Part shown: positions 1-6,604 of the stretch, piece by piece
How positions within the stretch are numbered: position 1 is the stretch's first letter
How the letters are laid out: the number at the start of each line of letters is the position of its first letter
Program-made: the position numbers and the translations under genes
NCBI GenBank assembly: GCA_023266435.1
Contig: JAHFQF010000027.1
Coordinates: 1-15,693 of the forward strand
Source: Legionellales bacterium
GTDB taxonomy: Bacteria; Pseudomonadota; Gammaproteobacteria; Berkiellales; Berkiellaceae
Direction: 5' to 3'
Length of the DNA stretch: 15,693 bases
Notes under the pieces: model-generated
Told to the model about the DNA's origin: nothing
Database searches by the model: none
Seen by the model: only the letters and a program-made list of their open reading frames with translations

Positions 1-523
1 ATAAACGTGCCAATCCAATCCACGCAGATCCTAAAATAGCATTTTGCTGTAATAGATTACGGTATTGAACTCTCGCTTCTTCATGTTTTTGCTGATAGAC
101 CAAACTATCTGCTTGAATTGTTAAAATTTCTTGCTCAGTTAGAGATAAATGATCTCTATTTTTTATTTGTATCATTGCTGATAAAGCATCAAAATCCCCC
201 AAGTTATAATAGCACTTTGCTAACAATAACATTCCTTGATTGTTGAGTAGTTTCAGATTTTTTAAATCCAGCAGTTCTTTAATGGCTAATTCAAAATCAG
301 CATTTTGATAATATGTTTCTGCTAAGGAAATCTTAGCTTTTCTGTCTTCAGGGTGGGTTGAAACATAATCTTTCATAGACGACACTTTAGGGTTTTTTGT
401 TTCTTTTTCCTGATCAAATGCTTTTTGTAGAAATAAAGGCATGGCGTTTGCTGAGCAAAGGTAAGAAACACCTAAACAGAGCAATGCTTTTTTAAAAAAT
501 CCAGAAGCACGCTTTATTCGCAT
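1..523 (-). CDS. prsT: TPR-repeat protein, PrsT-like, N-terminal part (runs off the left edge)
   Basis: I found this by translating the minus strand from the ATG at 523-521; the frame stays open for 174 codons to base 1, so only the N-terminus is visible. Residues 1 to about 27 are a signal peptide (basic start, hydrophobic core, ANA at the likely cleavage site). After it come helical-pair repeats typical of TPRs, for example AETYYQNADFELAIKELL and LLLAKCYYNLGDFDALSAMI. The start lies inside the end of prsR (10-base overlap, different frame), so the two are co-transcribed and probably coupled. PrsT, the TPR protein of PEP-CTERM/exosortase loci, normally sits just downstream of prsR, which is the main reason for the name; it is usually about 900 residues and a lipoprotein. 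Here the only early Cys (SYLC) is not a good lipobox. Another periplasmic TPR protein is possible. Confidence 0.75.
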   Translation of the reverse strand, partial: MRIKRASGFFKKALLCLGVSYLCSANAMPLFLQKAFDQEKETKNPKVSSMKDYVSTHPEDRKAKISLAETYYQNADFELAIKELLDLKNLKLLNNQGMLLLAKCYYNLGDFDALSAMIQIKNRDHLSLTEQEILTIQADSLVYQQKHEEARVQYRNLLQQNAILGSAWIGLARL

Positions 524-1875
524 ATCTTCATGTCTTCTTGTCTCAAATTTAATTTATCTAATAAATTGTATAAAGTAGGTCGTGTTACCCCTAATAGTGA
601 AGCAGATTGACTCACATTGTAGTTCGTATAGGTCAATGCACGATGAATTGCCTTACGCTCTGCTTCTTCTCTGACGACCCTTAAATTAAATGGCATAGTG
701 GTTTTTCCACTGTTTAATTTTAAGTCTTTCGCATGAATGATTTTATGATCTGTTAAAATGACAGTGCTCTTAATTCTATTTTCAAGCTCTCTAATGTTAC
801 CTGGCCAATCATACGCCTCCAGTAACTCTAAAGCATCTTGTGCAAATTGCTTCTGAGACTGTTGCAGTTCACGGCAAAATCTTTTTAATAACGCTTGCGC
901 GATTAATAAAACATCTTGCCCTCGTTCTCTTAGCGGTGGCAAGATGATTTCCATTTCATTAATGCGATAATAGAGATCTTCTCTGAAGATTTTTTCCGAA
1001 ATGAGTTGGTTTAAATTTCTATTGGTAGCACAAATCACTCGTACGTCCACAGGTAAAAGAGTATTTCCTCCCACCCGTTCAACTTTTCTTTCCTGCAAAA
1101 ACCGTAATAACTTCGGTTGTAACGATAAAGGCAAATCTCCGATTTCATCTAAAAATAAAGTGCCGCCATTGGCACGTTCAATTTTCCCAAAATGCTGTTG
1201 ATATGCGCCAGTAAATGCCCCTTTTTCATACCCAAACAATTCACTTTCTAATAAATTTTCAGGGATTGCTGAGCAATTAATTGCAATGAATCTGCCTTTT
1301 TTACGATCACTCAAGTCATGAATTGCTTGCGCCACGACTTCCTTGCCTGTGCCGCTTTCTCCAATTAAAAGTATGCTCGCACTAACATTCGCGACTTTTT
1401 CAATCATACGGCAAATGTGCTCCATTTTTTTATCCGCCGTAATCATTCCATGAATTGTATAAGGATTCATGTGTATCAACTCATTGTAATCTCTTTCTAA
1501 CGTATTTAAGGAGTATGCCCTTTCTAACATATATTGCAATGCAACCTCATCTAAAGGCTGCTCACAGAAATCATAGGCACCTTGCTGAATCGCTTGTATC
1601 ACTAAGTTGCTTTGGTTTTTTTCAATGATCACAATAATCTTGATTAAAGCAGACAGTTCTTTTATTTTTTGAATCCACTCTAGTGCAGTCGTTAATTCAT
1701 TTTTTAGATCACACGGAAATAACATCACAGCCGGGTCTAAACGCCGAACAATGGACAAGGCCTCCGATAAAGAGCTAGCCAGGCAACTCTGATGGTCTTT
1801 GAGCATCCACTTTAATGCTTGAGCAACCCTAGGCTGATTATCAACGAGTAAGATATTTTTATATTTGGATTTCAT
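514..1875 (-). CDS. prsR: PEP-CTERM-box response regulator PrsR (sigma54-dependent activator) with a degenerate receiver
   Basis: A 453-residue cytoplasmic transcription activator in three parts: receiver (about 5-125), AAA+ sigma54-interaction domain (about 140-375) and Fis-type helix-turn-helix (about 405-445). The AAA+ part is complete: Walker A GESGTGKE (172-179), sigma54-contact loop GAFTGA (219-224), Walker B TLFLDE (239-244) and the arginine region REDLYYR (298-304). Length and the receiver ending in AYDF...P.D...L match the PrsR family, which activates exosortase/PEP-CTERM genes with the kinase PrsK. The receiver is abnormal: the phosphorylation Asp position is Pro54, the acidic pair is D12-N13, the Thr/Ser switch is Ile84 and the invariant Lys is Gln106. 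It therefore probably cannot be phosphorylated in the normal way. No prsK is adjacent. A GTGAGG Shine-Dalgarno lies 3-5 bases before the ATG. It overlaps the TPR gene downstream and follows the sugar transferase gene by 78 bases. Confidence 0.88.
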   Translation of the reverse strand: MKSKYKNILLVDNQPRVAQALKWMLKDHQSCLASSLSEALSIVRRLDPAVMLFPCDLKNELTTALEWIQKIKELSALIKIIVIIEKNQSNLVIQAIQQGAYDFCEQPLDEVALQYMLERAYSLNTLERDYNELIHMNPYTIHGMITADKKMEHICRMIEKVANVSASILLIGESGTGKEVVAQAIHDLSDRKKGRFIAINCSAIPENLLESELFGYEKGAFTGAYQQHFGKIERANGGTLFLDEIGDLPLSLQPKLLRFLQERKVERVGGNTLLPVDVRVICATNRNLNQLISEKIFREDLYYRINEMEIILPPLRERGQDVLLIAQALLKRFCRELQQSQKQFAQDALELLEAYDWPGNIRELENRIKSTVILTDHKIIHAKDLKLNSGKTTMPFNLRVVREEAERKAIHRALTYTNYNVSQSASLLGVTRPTLYNLLDKLNLRQEDMKICE

Positions 1876-1882
1876 TGCCTCA

Positions 1883-1923
1883 CCGCTTCCCTGCTTCCTA
1901 TTAGCCTGTTTTAACCTGCTTCC
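1883..1923. repeat. Short iterated motif ahead of prsR
   Basis: On the plus strand CCTGCTTCC occurs at 1890-1898 and 1915-1923, with a shorter CCGCTTCC at 1883-1890. They lie in the 78-base gap between the sugar transferase gene and prsR, the nearest copy partly over the prsR ribosome binding site. They could be operator half-sites or chance; no sigma54 -24/-12 element was seen next to them. Confidence 0.3.
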
Positions 1924-1953
1924 GTGTTCTCAGGCACTTTTAGGATTTTTCAA

Positions 1954-2967
1954 TTAAGCAAATTTAAAGAGGTCACCTTTTAAAAATACCTTGTTCACCG
2001 TCGCAAGTAAAATATAAATATCTAATCGCCACGATCGATGTTGAATGTAATACAAATCATAACTTAGCTTTTCTTTAGACTCATTAAAACACGCTGCATA
2101 GCAATATTTTACTTGTGCCAAACCAGTGATCCCTGGTTTTACTTGGTGTCTTAATGCATAAGTCGGTAATAGTGACGACAATTGTTTTACATAATGTGGT
2201 CGCTCTGGTCTAGGACCAATAAAAGACATTTGTCCCAACACGACTTGCCACAATTGTGGCAGTTCATCCAAATGTGTGTGTCGTAACCAGGCACCAATTT
2301 TTGTGCTACGCGGATCTGCATAAGAAGCCCACTGAGGTCCTTGAGCACTCTCCGCATCCATCCGCATCGAGCGAAACTTAGTCATTCTAAAAATTTGTCC
2401 AAATTGTCCCACTCTCTCTTGATGATAAAAACAAGAACCTGGATCAGAGTTGAGTTTCACTAAAATCATCAGAATCAACATTATAGGAAAGATGGCTAAC
2501 AACAGTATAAACGCGATCACTTGTTCCAACCTAACACGATAGCTCGGGGTTTTAAGTGACGTAATGTGACTGTGACAAATGGTGTCTACTGCAACTTTTT
2601 TATGGAGTTTTTTTTCCAACACAGCTGATAAGCAAAATATCTTGCACTTTTTATTTAAATTTTTTATTAAGAGGTTTTTTACTTGATCCTGATTTCCTTC
2701 TAACGCGAGATAAATATGTGCACACCGCTGATAAGAGGCCGAATTTAAAAGAGCGAGTAACGCTGTATAGTGATGAGTTTGGGTATTGCAGACAGGCAGC
2801 ACCATAAAACGCCACTGGACGCGTTGAGATGCGAAATATCGCCTAATCCATTGGTAAGATTGCGCAGATTGCGTAGTGGAAGTAATGACCAAATAAACTG
2901 CTTGTTCCGTACAATCTGATCGGCAGCATACTTGTAAGAGAGCATTCAGTATTTTTTTAATCTGCAC
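1954..2967 (-). CDS. Sugar transferase of the PEP-CTERM/exosortase-associated type, N-terminally short
   Basis: A polyprenyl-phosphate phosphosugar transferase that would start a repeat unit for exopolysaccharide at the inner membrane. The catalytic domain is clear: one membrane segment (about 149-171), then ERVG (184), KFRSM (197-201), DELPQL (234-239), GPRPERP (251-257), KPGITG (277-282) and the KEKLSYDLYYI block (298-308). This last block and the PERP form are typical of the enzyme family found in exosortase loci, which fits prsR and the TPR gene downstream. Family members are about 440-470 residues with several N-terminal membrane helices; this one has 337 and lacks them. Residues 20-140 keep only a weak Rossmann-like pattern without its glycines. 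The start is GTG with no good Shine-Dalgarno, an in-frame TAG lies four codons upstream, and the tRNA-Glu hairpin is about 85 bases away, so the missing part cannot be upstream. It may be a functional short form or a 5'-truncated gene. Confidence 0.8.
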   Translation of the reverse strand: MQIKKILNALLQVCCRSDCTEQAVYLVITSTTQSAQSYQWIRRYFASQRVQWRFMVLPVCNTQTHHYTALLALLNSASYQRCAHIYLALEGNQDQVKNLLIKNLNKKCKIFCLSAVLEKKLHKKVAVDTICHSHITSLKTPSYRVRLEQVIAFILLLAIFPIMLILMILVKLNSDPGSCFYHQERVGQFGQIFRMTKFRSMRMDAESAQGPQWASYADPRSTKIGAWLRHTHLDELPQLWQVVLGQMSFIGPRPERPHYVKQLSSLLPTYALRHQVKPGITGLAQVKYCYAACFNESKEKLSYDLYYIQHRSWRLDIYILLATVNKVFLKGDLFKFA

Positions 2968-3052
2968 AAATCTAAGCTACATGAAAAGTCATTTGTTTTA
3001 GCATGTAAAGCTTTCTGTGAGTTAATCAAGCTGATTATTTTCGAAAATTGAT

Positions 3053-3074
3053 GCCATATAGGAAGCTATATGGC
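3053..3074 (-). terminator. Hairpin overlapping the tRNA-Glu 3' end, probable terminator or processing site
   Basis: Perfect 9-bp arms, GCCATATAG (3053-3061) and CTATATGGC (3066-3074), enclose a 4-base loop. In the direction of transcription the hairpin is followed by ATCAATTTT, a weak U-rich tail. Its first arm begins with the discriminator base and CCA of tRNA-Glu, so hairpin and mature tRNA end cannot both be base-paired fully. A second 12-bp palindrome (ATTTTCGAAAAT, 3037-3048) lies just beyond. Confidence 0.55.
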
Positions 3075-3146
3075 GTCCCCAAGGGGATTCGAACCCCTGT
3101 TGCCGCCGTGAAAGGGCAGTGTCCTAGGCCTCTAGACGATGGGGAC
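3071..3146 (-). tRNA. tRNA-Glu, anticodon UUC
   Basis: The minus strand folds as a 76-base cloverleaf: acceptor arms GTCCCC and GGGGAC, D-arm, anticodon loop CTTTCAC with anticodon TTC, and a T-arm with GGTTCGAATCC. The discriminator G and CCA end are encoded (3074-3071). It lies 55 bases after tRNA-Ala and has no clear promoter of its own, so it is probably processed from the gltX-tRNA-Ala-tRNA-Glu transcript, which would put the glutamyl-tRNA synthetase and its substrate tRNA under one promoter. Confidence 0.97.
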
Positions 3147-3201
3147 CCGGAGCTTTTTTAAGAATCGATTCAGTATTAACTATCATCGAATCTTGTCTTT
3201 G

Positions 3202-3274
<73 letters not shown>

Positions 3275-3290
3275 GTACCGATGCGAAATC

Positions 3291-4709
3291 TTATAGGGGT
3301 TTAGCCTCTCTGTCAAGCATCTCTTTAAGTATCGGGATGGCCTGACGCAAGCGAGATAGTACTTCAGTTTGCCCCATCATTGCAAGTGTTTGATCGATGG
3401 CCGGCGACTGAATAGAGCCCGTTAAGGCAATGCGTATGGGCTGCGCTAGCTGTGGGAACTTTAATTGATGCTCCGTCACATAGTTTTTGAGACAGTCATG
3501 GATAGCGTGGGCCTCCCAATGAGATAATTCTGCCAAGAGGCTTGTGAGCCTCTGCAAATGTGCGAGGGTCTCTTCCGTCACATGTTTTGCCAATGCCTCG
3601 GTATCATATTGCAACACTGGCTGATAGAAGAATTGACAACTTTTGCAAAATTCCACCAAAGTCTGACTCCGTGGAGCGAATAAAGGAATGAGTTGCTCAG
3701 TCGACGGCCCAGAGAGGCGTGATATTCCAAGTTTTTCAAAATGATAGTCTAAATGCGGTTTCAGTACCTCGTAAGATAATGTTTTTAAGTAATGCTGATT
3801 CAACCATCGCAATTTGTCATAGCTGAAACAAGCCGACGCTTGATTGACTCCAGCAAGGTCAAATAATTGAGTCATTTCCTCTACAGAGAAAAGCTCTTTA
3901 TCACCACAAGCCCATCCCAGCCGCACCAACGCATTTAATAATGCTTGAGGTAAAAAGCCTGCCTCTCTGCATTCCAATACGCTGACCGCGCCATGCCTTT
4001 TAGACAGTTTCTTCGCGTCCTCCCCTAAAATCATGGGTAAATGTGCAAAAATTGGCAATGGCTTGCCTAATGCATGATATAGGTGAATCTGTTTCGGCGT
4101 ATTATTAATGTGGTCATCCCCACGAATAACATGCGTTACCCCAGTCTCAATATCATCAACGACTACACAAAAATTATAAGTAGGAGTCGAATCAGAGCGC
4201 TGAAGCACCAAATCATCGAGCTCTGCATTGGCGATGGTAATGGGACCTTTGACCGCATCTTGGAAAGTGACCGCGCCAGTCTCAGGCGTCTTAAATCGGA
4301 TGACATGCGGCCCTGTTTGTCCTGCGGTTTGATATCTACAATGACCGTCATACCGAGGCTTCTGTTTATTTTCAAGCTGAGTGGCACGCAAAGTCTCCAA
4401 TCGCTCTTTAGAGCAATAGCAACGGTAGGCTAGACCTTTTTCTAATAGCCCATCAATCACTTGCTGATAGCGCTCAAAACGATGTGTTTGATAAATAGGA
4501 GGCTCGTCCGCCTCTAGCCCTAGCCACGCTAAGCCATCCAAGATGACTTGTACGGCTTCTTCTGTGGAGCGCTCTCTATCCGTGTCCTCTATACGTAATA
4601 GAAATTTACCTTGATGTTTTTTGGCATATAAGTAGGAAAACAGGGCTGTTCTAACGGAACCTATGTGCAAATACCCAGTAGGGCTGGGAGCAAAACGTGT
4701 GACTACCAT
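3291..4709 (-). CDS. gltX: Glutamyl-tRNA synthetase
   Basis: Cytoplasmic enzyme that joins glutamate to tRNA-Glu using ATP. The 472-residue length equals the E. coli enzyme (471). Visible motifs are the ATP-binding HIGS signature (15-18) after RFAPSPTG, the LRIEDTD strand (38-44), NNTPKQIHLYHAL in the catalytic core, and the KLSKR loop (KKLSKRHGAVS). The C-terminal half has the helical anticodon-binding domain ending LRQAIPIL. The zinc-type region has C97, C99 and C124, but the fourth ligand position, His in E. coli (C-x-H), is Tyr126. The two tRNA genes follow directly, one of them its own substrate, so this is a translation operon. The ATG is preceded by AGGT at 8 bases and the first residues match the family start. 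Whether it also charges tRNA-Gln cannot be told here. Confidence 0.97.
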   Translation of the reverse strand: MVVTRFAPSPTGYLHIGSVRTALFSYLYAKKHQGKFLLRIEDTDRERSTEEAVQVILDGLAWLGLEADEPPIYQTHRFERYQQVIDGLLEKGLAYRCYCSKERLETLRATQLENKQKPRYDGHCRYQTAGQTGPHVIRFKTPETGAVTFQDAVKGPITIANAELDDLVLQRSDSTPTYNFCVVVDDIETGVTHVIRGDDHINNTPKQIHLYHALGKPLPIFAHLPMILGEDAKKLSKRHGAVSVLECREAGFLPQALLNALVRLGWACGDKELFSVEEMTQLFDLAGVNQASACFSYDKLRWLNQHYLKTLSYEVLKPHLDYHFEKLGISRLSGPSTEQLIPLFAPRSQTLVEFCKSCQFFYQPVLQYDTEALAKHVTEETLAHLQRLTSLLAELSHWEAHAIHDCLKNYVTEHQLKFPQLAQPIRIALTGSIQSPAIDQTLAMMGQTEVLSRLRQAIPILKEMLDREAKPL

Positions 4710-4849
4710 CGAATTACCTATCTTAAAATGAAATTGAAAAGTGAATTATTTTAAGGGGAAAGCCCCCTCGGATTCTAGTAGATAAAGTGCAGACGCACCG
4801 CACCAAGCATTTGATTTGAAAATTTGCTGATTCTAATCTACATTTAAAG

Positions 4850-4876
4850 TGTCATCACTGACTTTGTGAGATGACA
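4850..4876 (-). terminator. Possible terminator after the MFS-lipoprotein pair
   Basis: Arms TGTCATC (4850-4856) and GATGACA (4870-4876) are perfect complements, 13 bases downstream of the lipoprotein stop codon. On the minus strand the hairpin is followed only by CTTTAAAT, so it is a weak intrinsic terminator at best. The rest of the gap to gltX (4710-4849) contains a short GGGG/CCCC hairpin (4755-4766) and must hold any gltX promoter, but I could not choose one. Confidence 0.35.
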
Positions 4877-4888
4877 ATGGTATAAAAC

Positions 4889-5191
4889 CTAGCGACATTG
4901 ATACATCAAGCCTTCAACCTGCGAAAAAAAACCGCCCTCTCTTTTTTCCCAAACAACATGTGTAGCACCTGCCGCTGCTGCTTGATCTAACGCTTCATTT
5001 TCTGCTGAATACACACCAACCTGCAGATACGGAATACGAGACTTTGCGATCACGCGCCCCATTAAAGCACAGTTACTGACATCAGTCGGGTGCGCAATAC
5101 GTACCATACGCCCCCTATCTGAAATTTGAGTTGCACATCCTGCAATCAAGCTTACCAACAAGATGGTACTAATCTTCCTTAAGAGCCTCAT
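4889..5191 (-). CDS. Small lipoprotein, DUF4156-like
   Basis: A 100-residue exported protein. The N-terminus is a lipoprotein signal peptide with lipobox LIAGC, Cys19 being the lipid-modified residue; threonine follows, so outer membrane sorting is expected. The remaining 80 residues have the layout of DUF4156-type lipoproteins: a short strand (MVRIAHPTDVSNC), a GRVIAKS strand, then ENEALDQAAAAGATHVVW, and a C-terminal YQCR. Cys42 and Cys99 could form a disulfide. The function is unknown. Its ATG overlaps the stop codon of the upstream MFS gene as ATGA, so translation is probably coupled and the two may act together, but nothing in the sequence says how. Confidence 0.75.
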   Translation of the reverse strand: MRLLRKISTILLVSLIAGCATQISDRGRMVRIAHPTDVSNCALMGRVIAKSRIPYLQVGVYSAENEALDQAAAAGATHVVWEKREGGFFSQVEGLMYQCR

Positions 5192-6516
5192 AAATCATCG
5201 ATTCCCTTGCAACATGTTTCCTTGAGCCAAAAGCTTAGAAGAAAAGCTGCCATCAATGCAAGTGGCAAAATAAGCATGGCTTTTTGATAACTGGCGGCAC
5301 TGTAAATGGGTATTCCATCTACACCCACTTGATTATCCCAAAACATATCCAATGCTTTCCCGATTAAAGGTTGAAAAATGACGCCACCCATCATAATCAA
5401 TAAATTAGTCGTAGCAATTGCAGTCCCAGCCACAGCAGAGGAGCAATTTTCTTTGCCAATTGCAAAACAAACGACCTCTACCCCGGAGAAAAATCCCACT
5501 GAAAACAAAATCCCAAATATCCAGAATAGATCAGAAGGAGTCCATTGTAATATCAGCGCAGCTAAAAGCACCGCACTGATGATACTGCCAATTTGCAATG
5601 GTAATTTACGGCGTCTCAGATGATCAGACAACCATCCTGCCAGCGGTCCACCGATTGCCCATCCTAAGAAAATCATGGAAACTGCTTTTGCCGCCATCTC
5701 GCTTGGCAATCCATAAACAGATTCTAAATAGTGATCGCCCCATAGTTCCGCAAACACAGAGGTGGGTAAGAAAAATAAGCAACCAATAATGCCATTTAAC
5801 CAAACCTGTGGATTAGACAAAATCAATTTGGTTTCTTTGAGCAGCTGATAGTACGTCATGCTAGGTGCTTTGATCGCTTGATGTGTTTTAGGCTTAGTGG
5901 TTGTGGGTGCATTACGCACAATTAACCAGATAATGGGCGCCAAAAATAATCCCACGTATCCACAGATCATGACCGCAGATTGCCAGCCTGTCACCGTCAC
6001 AATATGCGCTAAATGGATTTTCCCATACATTGCGCCCAGCATGCCTAACGTAGTCGCTAACCCCGATACTAAAGCAAACCGCTCAGGTGGTAACCAATTA
6101 GTCGCTAACTTCAAAACCCCTACAAACGCAAAGGCTGAACCAAATCCAACAATAAATCGGCTTAAGCAGGCTATCCACATGACGTCCGTTTGACCAAAAA
6201 TCAGTGTGCCTAATGCGCAGAGCAAAGTTGCCATGGTCAAAATATACCGCGCACCGTATTTATCTAGCATTAAACCGACGGGGATTTGAGCTGGGGTATA
6301 CGCATAATAATAAAATGCAGACATCGAGCCGATGCTATAACTAGTCACCTCAAACGAGGCCATTAACTGGGGGATCATCACGCTTGGGATGATTCTCAAC
6401 AGGTACTCATAACAGTAAAAAATCGCCGCCAATCCGCACATGACCCAGGACAGGCCTGCCAGAGTGCTCATTCTCGAAGTGAAATAGGGGGAGCCAGATG
6501 AGTTGTGTGTTAGCAA
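5188..6516 (-). CDS. MFS transporter
   Basis: A 442-residue inner membrane carrier with about twelve hydrophobic helices and a longer polar loop in the middle (about 200-225), as usual for the major facilitator superfamily. The loop 2-3 signature is present as GLMLDKYGARY, and the second half repeats it weakly (GWLSDHLRRRK). The first helices (CYEYLLRIIPSVMIPQLM, then FYYYAYTPAQIPVGL) resemble the nutrient carriers abundant in Legionella and Coxiella; the substrate cannot be told. The start is TTG, chosen because GAGGG lies exactly 5 bases upstream; an internal ATG (codon 16) has no comparable site and also precedes the first helix. Upstream, TTGCAT and TAGATT 17 bases apart (6557-6585) are a weak promoter candidate. 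The gene ends inside the start of the small lipoprotein gene. Confidence 0.9.
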   Translation of the reverse strand: MLTHNSSGSPYFTSRMSTLAGLSWVMCGLAAIFYCYEYLLRIIPSVMIPQLMASFEVTSYSIGSMSAFYYYAYTPAQIPVGLMLDKYGARYILTMATLLCALGTLIFGQTDVMWIACLSRFIVGFGSAFAFVGVLKLATNWLPPERFALVSGLATTLGMLGAMYGKIHLAHIVTVTGWQSAVMICGYVGLFLAPIIWLIVRNAPTTTKPKTHQAIKAPSMTYYQLLKETKLILSNPQVWLNGIIGCLFFLPTSVFAELWGDHYLESVYGLPSEMAAKAVSMIFLGWAIGGPLAGWLSDHLRRRKLPLQIGSIISAVLLAALILQWTPSDLFWIFGILFSVGFFSGVEVVCFAIGKENCSSAVAGTAIATTNLLIMMGGVIFQPLIGKALDMFWDNQVGVDGIPIYSAASYQKAMLILPLALMAAFLLSFWLKETCCKGIDDL

Positions 6517-6521
6517 AATAA

Positions 6522-6526
6522 CCCTC
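6522..6526 (-). promoter_or_regulatory. Ribosome binding site setting the TTG start of the MFS gene
   Basis: GAGGG on the minus strand, 5 bases ahead of TTG at 6516-6514. It is the best Shine-Dalgarno near this gene and argues for the non-ATG start over the downstream ATG at codon 16. Confidence 0.6.
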
Positions 6527-6531
6527 TTTTA

Positions 6532-6561
6532 AGATTAGCATACTGACAAGCATTCTAATCT
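6532..6561. repeat. Inverted repeat between tolC and the MFS gene
   Basis: AGATTAG (6532-6538) and CTAATCT (6555-6561) are perfect arms around a 16-base loop, in the 88-base gap. It has no U-run after it on the minus strand, so it is not a convincing terminator for the secretion operon; it lies over the possible MFS promoter and could be an operator. A separate AT-only hairpin with 9-bp arms (6596-6604 and 6613-6621) covers the end of the tolC-family gene. Confidence 0.35.
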
Positions 6562-6604
6562 AAGCTATTTCGCCTAAACATGCAAGGATTTGGAGTTATT
6601 AATA

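Noticed and set aside
1876..1953. Sigma54 promoter ahead of prsR
   Set aside because: No GG and GC pair at the -24/-12 spacing was found in this gap.
4083..4433. 116-codon plus-strand open frame inside gltX
   Set aside because: It is fully antisense to a clear essential gene and has no domain.
4755..4766. GGGG/CCCC hairpin upstream of gltX as a terminator
   Set aside because: Four-base stem and no U-run in either direction; the hairpin at 4850-4876 is better placed.
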